A DNA stretch of 64,000 nt from Rubripirellula amarantea (GCF_007859865.1 NZ_SJPI01000001.1:2170001-2234000), one strand, 5' to 3'. Positions 27,572 through 37,352 are shown, counted from the stretch's first letter. The notes: generated from the sequence alone by a model not told the origin. Made by a program: numbers and translations.

Positions 27572-30571
27572 CTATCGCTTAACTTCCACGGTGTAGTTGA
27601 GCACCCGCCCGCCGTCATGCTCGCTGGCCCTTAGCGTCATCTGACCACCTATCAGTTCACGTCCATTCTTCCAGAATATTTCACGTCGAACAGTTTCGCC
27701 CGACTTAATGGTAATGAAACTGCTTTGATATTGTCTGCCCGGTACGAAAAGTAGTGCGTTGTAGGATTGAGCGATTGCTGAGCGATTCGTCATTTCGATC
27801 TCTACTCGTAGCTCTCCCGAAGGCATCAACCGGGTCATCACCTTCACGATCAACCCGTCAGGCCCGATCGAAATGTTTCGATAGACCGTGATTAGTTTTA
27901 ATGGCAAGGTGTCGAGTTCGAATTGGATTGGTACTTCGTATTCGCCGATCTTCGCAGTATTGCTTAGCACGACATCGAAACTTTCTGTTAACGAGGTGCC
28001 CGCCAATGCTTCCCAGCCACGGATAGGATCCTCGACCGCCCACGATTCGGGAGTTAGCACGCGAACGCTACCTACTAGAGGTTCCCGGGTTGGGTTGGTG
28101 AAGTGGACCTTGAGCTGTTGTTTCTTTCCCAGCAGCGCGTCAAATTGCTCGGGCGTGACGTCGACTGACATTCGGAACGCCAGCAGCATGGGGTCCGCAC
28201 CGACAATGAAGACCGGGATTCTTCCCACCGAGATCTTTTGGTGCGGCTGAACTGGGTCGGACTGCACGGGAAGGTTTGTCGCTCGCCCCCACACATCCAC
28301 CATCTTGACGTTCTCGCCGAAGTAGATTTTTTCTTCTTTGGGATCCGACGACCACATCATTACCACAGCCCGATTCCCACCGACGAATACCGCGTTCTCG
28401 ACGCCCAAGCGAGTCCTTAACGATCCAACTTGACGGAGGTCCCCAATCATTCTGGAGGTCGTGCGCCATGGGAGTAATAGCTCCGACGGGCTTCCGTTAT
28501 CGTCGAGCAGTCCTTGTTCGGGATCGTAAGGTGTACTGGCGAACGCAGCTTGGACTCGGTGTGTTCGAACCGCAGTCATTCTCAAAACCAAATCGCGGAT
28601 ACGATCGGTTAGTTCATACTCGGACTTCTTGATCGGATCGAGCAGGAGCCACGTTCGTGGGCCATCGGAAACCCTTTTGTCGGGCTCATTCAGAGCCAAG
28701 AAGGCATCAAGTTCATTGGCTTCCAGTGGTGGTTCGCTGCTACGACAAACAGCATCCCAAGATGTTTCCGAGACGGGCAATTCACGCTCGAGCCATGGCC
28801 AGGAAATGGCGACTTCGATGGGTTGGCCAAAACCTTGCAGACCCTTTGATATTTCAGAAATTGTGTCTTTCAAACGCGGACGTCGGAGGAAGCTAAAGTC
28901 TCGGTCTCCGCCAAGTTGCCACGTCCGAACCTTAAGCGTTAACCGAGACATGATCGGCTCAAGCTCGGGTTGCCATATCTCTCGATCACGAAATAGTTCG
29001 GCTGCCACGATTCCGTTTCGCCCACGAAGTTCGTACTTGGCAATCTGATTCTCTGGCGGTGAATCCAACATTCCGACCGTTTGAATTCCCACATCTTGAA
29101 GTCTGGACAACGTATTGGCGATCGCTTCAGCTTTCGGTGTGTCTTCAGGACCGATCCAGCACGGGTACTTCACCCACGCAACGCCCACATCAGAAAGCCA
29201 TTCTGCAAGTTCACGTGGCGCTAGGCCAGCATCGCCTCGAGTCAGCGTCCAGCCAAACGGTCCATGAGGAGTTCCGCCAAGGGTAGGGTCGATGACAGCC
29301 AGTGTCGTGTGGGCTCCCAATCGAGCACGGGGCGCACTACCTCGGGCAACGGCTTCGGCAACGATGATGGCTTCTACACGATAGAACCCTGGATCCAACA
29401 ATCGCGGTTGCCATTGGACAGATGATTCCATCAACGGCGAGTGACTGCGATCTCGAAAGGCTTTGCTGTTGCTTGCAACGCCTTGCAATCTAAGGTCGTC
29501 GAACATGACCGCGCGAGTTGTCGTTTTAATCGGCAATATCGCACTATCGACCGTGTTGCCGTTGACGTCCTTCAGTTGAAATTGGATCTGAGTATCGGTC
29601 GTCGTCAGGCCAAGCACATTGGCGCTAAGCGTGATCGGACGTCCGGATTTATAAACGCCAGTGCTTTGATCACTGGTGATTCGCAGTTGCGGAAATTTAT
29701 CGATACGAACGTTGTCGAAACCCACCGCGCCGCGTATGTCTTCGAGTCCTCCTTCGGAGCGTTCGATGTTCAAACGCACAAGCATTGTTTTGGCGTCCAC
29801 CGGGGGACGAACCATTTCTAGACTGGTTGTGGTCCAAGGCGTCGTTCCCGTAAACGCGGCCGATGACTTCACATCGATGGGAATGCCCGACTCGTTCAGG
29901 AACACCAGCTCGACTCGAACCGAATCATGCCGTAAACCCTCGGTCATCACATCACAACTGAGTTGGTATTGATACAGTCGACTTGCAGCGATCGGAGGTG
30001 ACTGAACCTTGAATTGACCACCATCAAGTTGCACACGAAAGTATTGATCCGACAACGCATCCACTAGCGAGGGTGGCAAGGTTGGCAGAAAACGGGCTGC
30101 TTTCATTGCGATGAGTCCGGTACTCAAAAGCAATGGTTGGGGTGGCACTAGAACCCGGTCGATCTCTGAGAGTGGCTTGATGCTTTCCCGCAATGACTTC
30201 CATGACTTCATTGTCGAGCGATCGATGCGAAGCATCTTGGCATCGAATTCCTCATCGTGAGATTTTAGTTCCGCGACGACGTACTTGGGGTACCCTACTC
30301 CTTCGTAGCGTCGCCATTGATCGGGCCACGCATCGTAGTTTTGGTCGCTCCCTCGATTGAACCGCCAGCCGAGCGATTCGATTGCGATCGGCTTGGTGGG
30401 AACTGGAGCCAGTGCGTGGATCGACGGCGAAGGTTCAAGAGCTCGCAAATCACCGCCTGCCCGAGTGAAGATCATGACCAGCATGGCGACCGCAAACCAG
30501 CGTATGATCGTTCCGCCGGTAACGCGGCCTCGGTGTCGGTCGCGTTTCGGGGCACTGTTCCGTTGAGGCAT
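27572..30571 (-). CDS. Large exported glycosidase-like protein, unknown function
   Basis: The 999-residue product has a basic n-region and a hydrophobic segment (IIRWFAVAMLVMIFTRAG, residues 22-39), a signal peptide or anchor. Residues about 150-280 resemble a carbohydrate-binding beta-sandwich (VGFDNVRIDKFP), then Ig-like strands. A central block around residues 425-700 reads like a TIM barrel of glycosidase type: GPFGWTLTRGDAGLAP, VAWVKYPCWIGPEDTP, IQTVGMLDSPP and FLALNEPDKR. The last 250 residues are further beta-sandwich domains. Catalytic Glu residues cannot be assigned safely. ATG at 30571 is chosen; the frame is open to 30721 but the extension overlaps the divergent gene. It is divergent from a sugar-isomerase-like gene. 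Confidence 0.7.
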   Translation of the reverse strand: MPQRNSAPKRDRHRGRVTGGTIIRWFAVAMLVMIFTRAGGDLRALEPSPSIHALAPVPTKPIAIESLGWRFNRGSDQNYDAWPDQWRRYEGVGYPKYVVAELKSHDEEFDAKMLRIDRSTMKSWKSLRESIKPLSEIDRVLVPPQPLLLSTGLIAMKAARFLPTLPPSLVDALSDQYFRVQLDGGQFKVQSPPIAASRLYQYQLSCDVMTEGLRHDSVRVELVFLNESGIPIDVKSSAAFTGTTPWTTTSLEMVRPPVDAKTMLVRLNIERSEGGLEDIRGAVGFDNVRIDKFPQLRITSDQSTGVYKSGRPITLSANVLGLTTTDTQIQFQLKDVNGNTVDSAILPIKTTTRAVMFDDLRLQGVASNSKAFRDRSHSPLMESSVQWQPRLLDPGFYRVEAIIVAEAVARGSAPRARLGAHTTLAVIDPTLGGTPHGPFGWTLTRGDAGLAPRELAEWLSDVGVAWVKYPCWIGPEDTPKAEAIANTLSRLQDVGIQTVGMLDSPPENQIAKYELRGRNGIVAAELFRDREIWQPELEPIMSRLTLKVRTWQLGGDRDFSFLRRPRLKDTISEISKGLQGFGQPIEVAISWPWLERELPVSETSWDAVCRSSEPPLEANELDAFLALNEPDKRVSDGPRTWLLLDPIKKSEYELTDRIRDLVLRMTAVRTHRVQAAFASTPYDPEQGLLDDNGSPSELLLPWRTTSRMIGDLRQVGSLRTRLGVENAVFVGGNRAVVMMWSSDPKEEKIYFGENVKMVDVWGRATNLPVQSDPVQPHQKISVGRIPVFIVGADPMLLAFRMSVDVTPEQFDALLGKKQQLKVHFTNPTREPLVGSVRVLTPESWAVEDPIRGWEALAGTSLTESFDVVLSNTAKIGEYEVPIQFELDTLPLKLITVYRNISIGPDGLIVKVMTRLMPSGELRVEIEMTNRSAIAQSYNALLFVPGRQYQSSFITIKSGETVRREIFWKNGRELIGGQMTLRASEHDGGRVLNYTVEVKR

Positions 30572-30769
30572 GGCCGTGATACGATTTCCGTCTTCGACTG
30601 AGCAGTTGGGTTGATCGAATGCGGTAGCCGCTGGCATCAGCTGGCGCATGCAGCACCGATCTGCATCAGTGTTTCGGTTCGCATCGCGACCGAATTTCGA
30701 TTGAGGGCTAGCAGGAACCATAGAACATTTGCTTCCGAAGCCTTAACACCCATAGAAAAGGATCTCGAA

Positions 30770-31546
30770 TTGGCTGAGTTAAACATCGCGGTGCGGATTG
30801 ATTCGTTGGGACTTCCAATGCCCAGAGCACTCGAAATGGCATCCCGGTTGGGAGTTCGCGCGGTTGAACTTAACGCGCGCAGCGGCATTGACCCTTCTTC
30901 ATTGTCGGACACTGGGCTCCGCAGCTTTCGCAAAATGCTCAATGACCTCAATTTGAAGGTCTCTGCGCTGCGTTTTCCTACCCGAAGGGGCTATGACCAT
31001 CTGCAAGATCTCGATCGTCGAGTCGAAGCGACGAAAAAGATGATGTTGCTAGCATATAAACTTGGCACCACTGTTTTGGTCAATTCTTTAGGTCGCGTTC
31101 CTGAATCGGACGAAGATCAACGTTATGAAACTCTGAAGTCCGTTGTCGACGACTTGGGACGATACGGGGCTCGCGTGGGGGCATTCCTGGCCGCGGAAAC
31201 AGGCACTGAATCGGGTGAACGCCTAAATGCGCTGTTGGATACGTCGGAAGACGGTTTTGTTGGTGTCGCGTTGAATCCAGGGCAGTTGGTCATCAATCAG
31301 TTTGCCTTGGAAGAGTCCATTAAGGCGGTTGCATCGCGAGTGCAGTACGTCGTGGCTATCGATGGTGTGTTGGACTTATCGGTTGGCAGAGGTGTGGCGG
31401 TGCCGTTAGGTCAAGGCATCGTGGACTTTCCTATGATGCTTGGTGAACTCGAAGAACATCAGTACCAAGGTGCCTTCGCCGTCGGTCGCGCAGAATCTTC
31501 CGCCGAAGAGCTTCGTGATGGAGTGGATTATTTGCGTAGTCTTTGA
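30770..31546 (+). CDS. Sugar phosphate isomerase/epimerase-like TIM barrel protein
   Basis: The 258-residue product resembles the xylose-isomerase-like TIM barrel superfamily: it starts with LNIAVRIDSLGLPMPRALEMASRLGVRAVELNA, and has LKVSALRFPTRRGYDHLQDLDRRVEATKKMMLLAYKLGTTVLVN. A later AAETG and the PLGQGIVDFPMMLGEL block (typical substrate/metal region with a Gly-x-Gly-x-Val-Asp pattern) are present. The usual metal ligand set (Glu, Asp, His, Glu) is incomplete, since the His is missing in places where I expect it, so activity is uncertain. TTG at 30770 with AAGGA eight bases upstream is chosen; the frame continues to 30611. It is divergent from the large exported glycosidase-like gene. Confidence 0.82.
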   Translation: MAELNIAVRIDSLGLPMPRALEMASRLGVRAVELNARSGIDPSSLSDTGLRSFRKMLNDLNLKVSALRFPTRRGYDHLQDLDRRVEATKKMMLLAYKLGTTVLVNSLGRVPESDEDQRYETLKSVVDDLGRYGARVGAFLAAETGTESGERLNALLDTSEDGFVGVALNPGQLVINQFALEESIKAVASRVQYVVAIDGVLDLSVGRGVAVPLGQGIVDFPMMLGELEEHQYQGAFAVGRAESSAEELRDGVDYLRSL

Positions 31547-31674
31547 TCAAGAGATTGAAAGATCGCTATGAGCAACGCTTCTTCATTGTGACAAGTGAAA
31601 CTGACCAACGCATCGCGAGCGGGCATTGTTGGCCACTCCATGTGCCAAAGATCGAAAGCCACAACGGTGATTGC

Positions 31675-32634
31675 TCACTTGATCGTTAGCCGTCCGCGTA
31701 ATCCAGCGGCGGCAGATTGATCAGGGTTTTGAAGTTCCGCCCACAATCGAGCCTGTCCGGTCACCGGATGAACTTCGGGCGAAACAAAGGTGACTCTTCC
31801 TTTCAGCGTTTGAGGTTTGTCGACTCCGTTGATTAGGAATTCCACCTCGCGTCCGACAAGTTCTTTCCCATACTTGCGTCCGTCGATGAAGCACTCGGCG
31901 CGGATCGGGTCAAGCGAGATGAGCCTCACCAAAGGCTTGCCTGGTTCGATCCACTCGCCAGGCTGAACGGCAACTTCAACCACGGTTCCGGTTACGGGAG
32001 CCGCAATGTTGTGAAGTTCCAAACGAGCTTCGGCGATACGAGCCGCGGCAGCTTTCTCTTTGGCTTGAGCAGCCGCAACCCGTAGGTCATGTTCGGCCTG
32101 TTCGATTGCCAAACGCGACTGATCGACAACGAGTTGTAGCTTGGCGATCTCGGTGTCGCTGATAGCACCGGCGAAGCCTCGGTTCGCATCGGTACTCTGC
32201 TGCAGTTCGCGTTCTCGGACTTCGAGGGTTCGGCGTGCGTACCTTGCGTCCACGTCATTGTCGGCTTGCAAGCGAGCGGCTTCAAAAGCGGCTTCAGCAG
32301 CCTCCAGCTCGGTTTGAACTTGGTCACTGTTTAGTTGCACCATTGCGTCGCCACGAACCACGCGTTTGCCCTCGACCACGGAAACCGTGTTTACGATTCC
32401 CGCCATGGGGGCAGCAATGAAGGTGTTCTGAATCAGCGAAAGTTGAGCTTCATTGATTGCGATCGGCTTAGACGAAGCTGGATTTCGTGGTGATGCAATC
32501 GAGGGATCCGCCGGACGCACCGTGTTGGATGGTCCACCCAACGTTTGCTGAGCGATTGCCGGTGACGAAACGACCGGCGCAATGCAGAGGCCGGTGAAGA
32601 CGACGATTGCGGATAAGAATGTATGAAATTGCAT
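31675..32634 (-). CDS. HlyD/RND-type periplasmic adaptor subunit
   Basis: The 319-residue product has a signal peptide (MQFHTFLSAIVVFTGLCIAP), and the HlyD adaptor layout. A first lipoyl half (QNTFIAAPMAGIVNTVSVVEGKRV) is followed by a long coiled-coil rich in Ala, Glu and Gln (residues about 105-205), the second lipoyl half (IAAPVTGTVVEVAVQPGEWI) and a beta-barrel. Adaptors link inner-membrane pumps to outer-membrane channels, but no pump or TolC gene lies beside it. It is thus an orphan adaptor or works with proteins encoded elsewhere. ATG at 32634 gives a good signal peptide; the frame is open to 32739. Confidence 0.85.
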   Translation of the reverse strand: MQFHTFLSAIVVFTGLCIAPVVSSPAIAQQTLGGPSNTVRPADPSIASPRNPASSKPIAINEAQLSLIQNTFIAAPMAGIVNTVSVVEGKRVVRGDAMVQLNSDQVQTELEAAEAAFEAARLQADNDVDARYARRTLEVRERELQQSTDANRGFAGAISDTEIAKLQLVVDQSRLAIEQAEHDLRVAAAQAKEKAAAARIAEARLELHNIAAPVTGTVVEVAVQPGEWIEPGKPLVRLISLDPIRAECFIDGRKYGKELVGREVEFLINGVDKPQTLKGRVTFVSPEVHPVTGQARLWAELQNPDQSAAAGLRGRLTIK

Positions 32635-32742
32635 TTCGGTAAACCAATATAGTTTGCAGTTCGATCTCGCTAGGAAATAGAATAAATCCCCTAGGTCTGT
32701 GTCGAGACGAATGACGGGTTCTACAACCACGAGTAGCAAATA

Positions 32743-33096
32743 ATGAGTGATCGAGTGGATGATTTGGCTGAAGACATGGCTAATGGATTGGCGTATGTCA
32801 CAACGACTGTCGCGAATCTTGATGATGCAGAAAAACTTGCCGGTGAGCTGGTCAGCCAGTCACTAGCGGCGTGTGTGCAAATTGATGGGCCCATCACGAG
32901 TCACTATCGCTGGGCGGGCAAAGTGCAAACGTCGTCGGAGTATCGGTTGTCGATTAAGACATCTCAAAAGGCTTGGCCGAGGTTGCTGAGCAAACTTCCT
33001 AAGATGCATCCTTACGAAGAACCGGAAATCATTATGACCAAGATTGACCAATTCAGTCCTGGCTATGGAAGCTGGGTGATTGACCAAACGACTTAG
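32743..33096 (+). CDS. cutA: Divalent-cation tolerance protein CutA
   Basis: The 117-residue product has the trimeric ferredoxin-like fold of the CutA1 family: LAYVTTTVANLDDAEKLAGELVSQSLAACVQIDGPITSHYRWAGKVQ, then EYRLSIKTSQKAW and HPYEEPEIIMTKIDQFSPGYGSWV. The name derives from copper tolerance in E. coli, but the function is debated. The N-terminal 12 residues (MSDRVDDLAEDM) are extra, so a later start such as MANGLAY is possible. Its stop overlaps the convergent dgkA stop by four bases (33093-33096), so no room for a terminator remains. Confidence 0.92.
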   Translation: MSDRVDDLAEDMANGLAYVTTTVANLDDAEKLAGELVSQSLAACVQIDGPITSHYRWAGKVQTSSEYRLSIKTSQKAWPRLLSKLPKMHPYEEPEIIMTKIDQFSPGYGSWVIDQTT

Positions 33097-33497
33097 TGGA
33101 ACGCGAGGCTTTCGTACAACGGCGGTCCTAGCACCAGCAACCCAACCGCGATTGCCGCAATCGAAAGGACCAGCACGGCTGCGGCGGCGGCATCCAGTGA
33201 TCGACCCACCAATTCATGACGATGAGGATGCAGGACTCTCACTAATGTTTCGATAGCGGTATTGATCAATTCCGCAGCGACGACGACCGCAATGGTTAGA
33301 ACTAAAACGGACCAACGCCACGCTTCTACCTGCAACAACGCCGAGGTAACCAAGACTGCTGCCGCAATTGGCAAGTGTATTCGGAAGCTGGTTTGAGTTT
33401 TCAGTGCCCAGAAAAGCCCAGAGAAAGCAACCCGGAACTTGGATGACCATGATGGGGAAAGCTCGTTCATGTCAGCTCGTTCGTCAGGCGTTGGCAT
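33093..33497 (-). CDS. Diacylglycerol kinase (DgkA/UDPK family)
   Basis: The 134-residue membrane protein has three hydrophobic segments and the family motif AELINTAIETLVRVL, which includes the Glu and Asn of the active site. A downstream SLDAAAAAVLVL matches the KDxxAAAV block with the Asp kept. In E. coli this enzyme recycles diacylglycerol released by periplasmic glucan synthesis; in Gram-positives, related ones phosphorylate undecaprenol. The canonical Asp after AIE-x-V-V is Arg here. It is encoded three bases after the lptD-like gene on the same strand, an envelope-related pair. ATG at 33497 is used; an ATG at 33470 is possible. Confidence 0.9.
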   Translation of the reverse strand: MPTPDERADMNELSPSWSSKFRVAFSGLFWALKTQTSFRIHLPIAAAVLVTSALLQVEAWRWSVLVLTIAVVVAAELINTAIETLVRVLHPHRHELVGRSLDAAAAAVLVLSIAAIAVGLLVLGPPLYESLAFH

Positions 33498-33500
33498 CGT

Positions 33501-36500
33501 CTATTCGAGCCCTTCCACGCCTGGTGGCGGAATCAACTGACCGCCGATGCGTCCGAGTTTCGGTCGTGGCCAGAACCTTGGTTCGATGGCGAAGCCAAAG
33601 CCAACATTGTCCCGACCTTCATCGACATTGACTCCCAAACGTACGAGCATCGACTCGCCGACGCGAGTCAGCGCGAGTGATTGGCCGATGTTACCGGTTT
33701 GTCCAAAGTCGTAGGTGGTGCCGGCTGAAGCAATCCACTTTTCGTTTAATCGATAATCGACTGTGCTGCGCAGAACCGTGCTGCTAATTGGGCCTTCCAG
33801 TGAAAGCAGGCCAATGTAGATATCGCCCACACCGGGACGGCTGCTGCGAATGCCTGCGCTTAGTGAACGTAGTCCGTCGTCGAAGAAATCGATATAGCCG
33901 TCGCTCAGCAGAGTTACGCGGTCGCCGACGTGGTATCGCATGTCGTAAGTTGTCGGGCCAATCGATTCGCCAAAGTTGTCTCGATCACCTTCGGGGAACA
34001 ATATGGTGTCGACATCAAATTGGAAGAGATCCACGATTCGTTCGCGTCCAGGTAGTCCCCGCTTGGTTTGAAAACGTTGGTGTAGACCGATACGGAATTG
34101 CTGTAAGTCATCAACGACCACATCGCTTGGGCTCGTCACGCCCTGTTGAATGCCCTGTCGAAACGCGTAGTTGCGCGGATCAAATTGCAACGGCAACAAG
34201 CCACCGAAGGTGTCGCCGATGAAGCGACGTCGAAACTGTTCTTGCGCGTTGTCATCGAGCGAATCGTAATACGGAACTTCGTCCATATTGGTGTCACTGT
34301 CAGCATAGAAGTACTCGGCGGTCCACTCAATTTTGTGAGCAAGGCCGCGAACGTTAAGGAGACTGCTTTGGATAGTGGGGTCAACCTTCCACATTGGTAG
34401 GCTGGCGCGGATGCCAGCTTGTCCGACCAATCGCGTTAGGGAATCGCCATCGGTTGCCTCGCCATAGTGGGATGCCTCCCCAGCGACGTTGGGAACAATC
34501 TTTAACGCTCCTAGTTGAACAGGCAGCGACAGTTCGTGTTTGGTGGATGCAACAACACCTTGCTCGTTCGTGTCCCCCGGAAGAGCAAAGTACTCAGCCG
34601 CTTCCGCGGGATCGTCGGGGGTATCGGCGGCGTTTAGCTTGGCATAACCCACGCGATTATGGGCGGAGTATGTCAGCCGGTCTCCCAAGACCGAACCACC
34701 GAGTAAGTAGTGATCTAGCTGAGGTAATTGTTCCGTTTCGCTGTAGAAGTCATTGCTTTGAACTTGGGCGGACAAGTCGAACAGGTTGTTGTAGTGATAC
34801 TTTCGAAATCGCAAAGCGTTGCGATGATCAACTTCTCTATCCCATTCATTTTCGAGATACTGTTCAAGGAAATTACGATCGCTCAGCAGTCCAATTTCGG
34901 CGATCAATTCGTAGTCATTGGGCATGAAGTGACGGTGGCGCAGCAGAGTTCGCCCACGCAAGGACTTCTCGGGATCGAGATTTCGCCGGTCGCGCCCCAG
35001 ATTGTCTTGGCCGCTGTCATCGATGCCCCAAGCGTCAAAGTAGCCAACGACGGGGCCGGGAACTCCGAAGAGTCCAGGCAGGTTATAGCGCAGCGATGTA
35101 CCCAGTGCTGGACCGCGATCGCTAAGGTAGTCCGTCGATAGCTCCCACTCCACGCCTTCGGGTGCATCGTCCATGCCTAGCAGTTGATACAGATCAAAGT
35201 CCAACATGACTTGGGTGCCGAAATTGCTATCGCTTCCGACGTTGATGCCAGTCAGGTAGTAGGACGGTTGTTCAAGGCTGGTTGCTAGTGTTGGCCAATA
35301 CAGCAGCGGAACGCCGCCGAAGTAGACGAAGTTGTTGGTGCTTTCGATGAACGGGTCTCGGTCGATGCGTTGGATTCCCGTAGCGGGATCAGTTCGAAGA
35401 CGCTGACGGTCCGTAAGCTGCAATCGTTCGCTCTGCAGCCAGTACCTTGGCACACCCATGCGGCTGGTGGTGACAGCAGCATCGAATGCTTGGAAGTTTC
35501 CGGCGCTGACCTGTTGCAGCACTTTCGCTTTGAGCCGCACGATTCCTTGGTAGTCGGGAATGGTGGTAATCGCTTCGGCGTTTAGCACCATGCCCTGTTC
35601 GGTCGCGATGTTGTAGTACATCGATTCGGCGTAAATGATTCGCTCACCTTGGCGAAACACAATGTCGCCTTCCAAATACAACTCACCGGCTGCGGCGGAA
35701 GGATCGACACTGCCGTTGAACATATCCGACAACATCGGAAGCCAACCGACGATGCGATCAGCAGAGAGCGATATCGTGCCAAGGTTGGTGACCTGACCAC
35801 CCTGGAACTCTGCGGAAACATCACGGATCAACACCGTCACGCCGCCCCGAGCAACTGCGATGCTTTCGCGAGTTTCCACTCGGTTTTGCAATTGAAGATT
35901 CGCGGGCATCGACCCACCACGTGCGAAGAACTCTACGGCACGTCCGCCGACGAAGAACGTGGTGCCCGTGGGGGCGCTACTTTGTCCGGGCAACAGGCCG
36001 GGTGAGGACTGATCGAATGGTATTCCCGGTGCAAACTGAGTTTGTGCGATTGAGCCGTTTGAAGTTTCGTCGGTGAGCACGTTGGTCGATGGCAATAGCT
36101 CGAATAGCTCAGGCGGTTGCGCCGGTGCGCCGCGATAGTTGGGGGCTTGTACCTGAGGGTCAATCAACGTGTGAATTATCCACGTGGAAATACCTGCTTG
36201 CGGTCGCAACGCGGGAACACCCAGACCCGTCGCATCTTGAACTCCCGAGGCAACGATTCGACATCGAACCTTTCCGACGGGACCATCGGCGACGACAAGA
36301 ACGCGATCTGCGGTGATCAGGTTCCCCGCATGGGATATGACGCAGTCACCTTCGACTAAGGACGCGTCGGCTCCATCAACTTGCCATCGCCAGATCGTTC
36401 GTCCACTGACTTGGACCGGATCAGGGCTAATTTCTTGAGCGGAAAGCGTGGATCCAGTAGCGATGGCTACCCATACGGCAACAACAGCGAGCGCCAGCGA

Positions 36501-36593
36501 ACGCGCAGCAGCGAAGGCCCAAAAGAAATCCATTTCTTTCGAGCTGCAAATGCGTACGTCGATCGTGTTACGCCAGTTTTTCAACTGCGTCAT
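33501..36593 (-). CDS. LptD-like outer-membrane LPS-assembly protein
   Basis: The 1030-residue product begins with a signal-peptide region (AARSLALAVVAVWVAIATGSTLSA). Residues about 50-330 contain OstA/LptA-type beta-strand repeats (VEGDCVISHAGNLITADRVLVVADGP; LYLEGDIVFRQGERIIYAESMYYNI). The remaining 650 residues are rich in alternating aromatic and polar residues, as in a large outer-membrane beta-barrel. LptD inserts lipopolysaccharide into the outer membrane. Its presence supports a diderm envelope with LPS-like lipid. The C-terminus (PPPGVEGLE) lacks the final aromatic residue. The start is ATG 36593, or TTG 36596; an ATG at 36533 would give a shorter signal peptide. GGAGG is directly upstream, unusually close. 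Confidence 0.85.
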   Translation of the reverse strand: MTQLKNWRNTIDVRICSSKEMDFFWAFAAARSLALAVVAVWVAIATGSTLSAQEISPDPVQVSGRTIWRWQVDGADASLVEGDCVISHAGNLITADRVLVVADGPVGKVRCRIVASGVQDATGLGVPALRPQAGISTWIIHTLIDPQVQAPNYRGAPAQPPELFELLPSTNVLTDETSNGSIAQTQFAPGIPFDQSSPGLLPGQSSAPTGTTFFVGGRAVEFFARGGSMPANLQLQNRVETRESIAVARGGVTVLIRDVSAEFQGGQVTNLGTISLSADRIVGWLPMLSDMFNGSVDPSAAAGELYLEGDIVFRQGERIIYAESMYYNIATEQGMVLNAEAITTIPDYQGIVRLKAKVLQQVSAGNFQAFDAAVTTSRMGVPRYWLQSERLQLTDRQRLRTDPATGIQRIDRDPFIESTNNFVYFGGVPLLYWPTLATSLEQPSYYLTGINVGSDSNFGTQVMLDFDLYQLLGMDDAPEGVEWELSTDYLSDRGPALGTSLRYNLPGLFGVPGPVVGYFDAWGIDDSGQDNLGRDRRNLDPEKSLRGRTLLRHRHFMPNDYELIAEIGLLSDRNFLEQYLENEWDREVDHRNALRFRKYHYNNLFDLSAQVQSNDFYSETEQLPQLDHYLLGGSVLGDRLTYSAHNRVGYAKLNAADTPDDPAEAAEYFALPGDTNEQGVVASTKHELSLPVQLGALKIVPNVAGEASHYGEATDGDSLTRLVGQAGIRASLPMWKVDPTIQSSLLNVRGLAHKIEWTAEYFYADSDTNMDEVPYYDSLDDNAQEQFRRRFIGDTFGGLLPLQFDPRNYAFRQGIQQGVTSPSDVVVDDLQQFRIGLHQRFQTKRGLPGRERIVDLFQFDVDTILFPEGDRDNFGESIGPTTYDMRYHVGDRVTLLSDGYIDFFDDGLRSLSAGIRSSRPGVGDIYIGLLSLEGPISSTVLRSTVDYRLNEKWIASAGTTYDFGQTGNIGQSLALTRVGESMLVRLGVNVDEGRDNVGFGFAIEPRFWPRPKLGRIGGQLIPPPGVEGLE

Positions 36594-37045
36594 CAACCTC
36601 CGGCTTGAGGAGTTGCCTCCTCGGGGATAGTCACCTACTCAATCCTTGAGCAGGATCATGCATCCATCCGAGCCGATCGCCGGGAAAGATACTCGAGGAG
36701 TGTACGAATTGATTTCCCCTGCCCACAACGTCGAAAACGCATGCAAACACAGTGATAAATCGGTTCTTCGCAGTTTCACTCGAGAAAGACTCGTTTCACG
36801 ACAGATTCAGCAGGCGGTATGAGGGAGATGCGCCGATGCGGAAGCGGGGGTGCTGCGAAGAGATTGACAGGCATAGCATTCTCAGTACACTTGCATAGGT
36901 CTGCAACTGTAAGGGGTGAGCCGCTGTTATGTGCGTTCGCCCTTCTAGCCCTCTTTTTTCAGAGCGAGTCATCAGCATTTCTAAAGCGAGTTCGACCGAA
37001 CCGACGCCAAGCTGCGAAACTGAAGATCACCGTGGGGATTCCTTC
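36594..37045. other. Divergent regulatory region lptD-like / SmtB-like
   Basis: A 450-base gap between the divergent lptD-like and SmtB-type genes contains no gene I accept. The plus-strand frame continues upstream of the sensor gene, from 36929, but without homology. It must contain the promoter and operator of the metal sensor. GGGGA at 37034-37038 is the likely ribosome site, eight bases before GTG 37046. I could not find a clear 12-2-12 metalloregulator palindrome by eye. Confidence 0.45.
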
Positions 37046-37339
37046 GTGATTGACATGGAATCATGTGAACGGGCGGCTGCCATCTTCCGAGCACTGGGTG
37101 ACCCTCAACGGCTTCGGATTTTGATGATGCTTGAGGCATCGGAACGGTGCGTGTCAGAGATCTGCTCGGTGCTTGACGAGCCCATGCCCGCAATTTCACA
37201 GCGGCTTCGGTTGCTCAGGAGCGAACGCATTGTTCGCTCGCGACGCGATGGCAAGCACGTTTACTACGGACTTGCCGACGACCACATTTCGCGGTTAGTG
37301 ACTAACGGAGTCATGCACGCGATCGAGAACCATTCCTAG
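37046..37339 (+). CDS. ArsR/SmtB-family metal-sensing repressor
   Basis: The 97-residue winged-helix protein has the family helix-turn-helix (CERCVSEICSVLDEPMPAISQRLRLL region) and the wing GKHVYYGL. Its C-terminal helix has Asp78, His80, His91 and Glu94 in the exact spacing of the SmtB alpha-5 zinc site (DxH, eleven residues to His, then Glu three later). A second Cys-rich patch (ERCVSEIC) offers extra metal ligands. Zinc, possibly cobalt or cadmium, is the probable signal; it would release the repressor from DNA. GTG 37046 is chosen; ATG 37055 is possible. It begins a three-gene module with the His-rich protein and a Fur-type regulator. Confidence 0.92.
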   Translation: MIDMESCERAAAIFRALGDPQRLRILMMLEASERCVSEICSVLDEPMPAISQRLRLLRSERIVRSRRDGKHVYYGLADDHISRLVTNGVMHAIENHS

Positions 37340-37352
37340 GGAGCCTATCGTA

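Noticed and set aside
35649-36005. Plus-strand frames over the lptD-like gene
   Set aside because: Antisense shadows of a long well-supported coding region.
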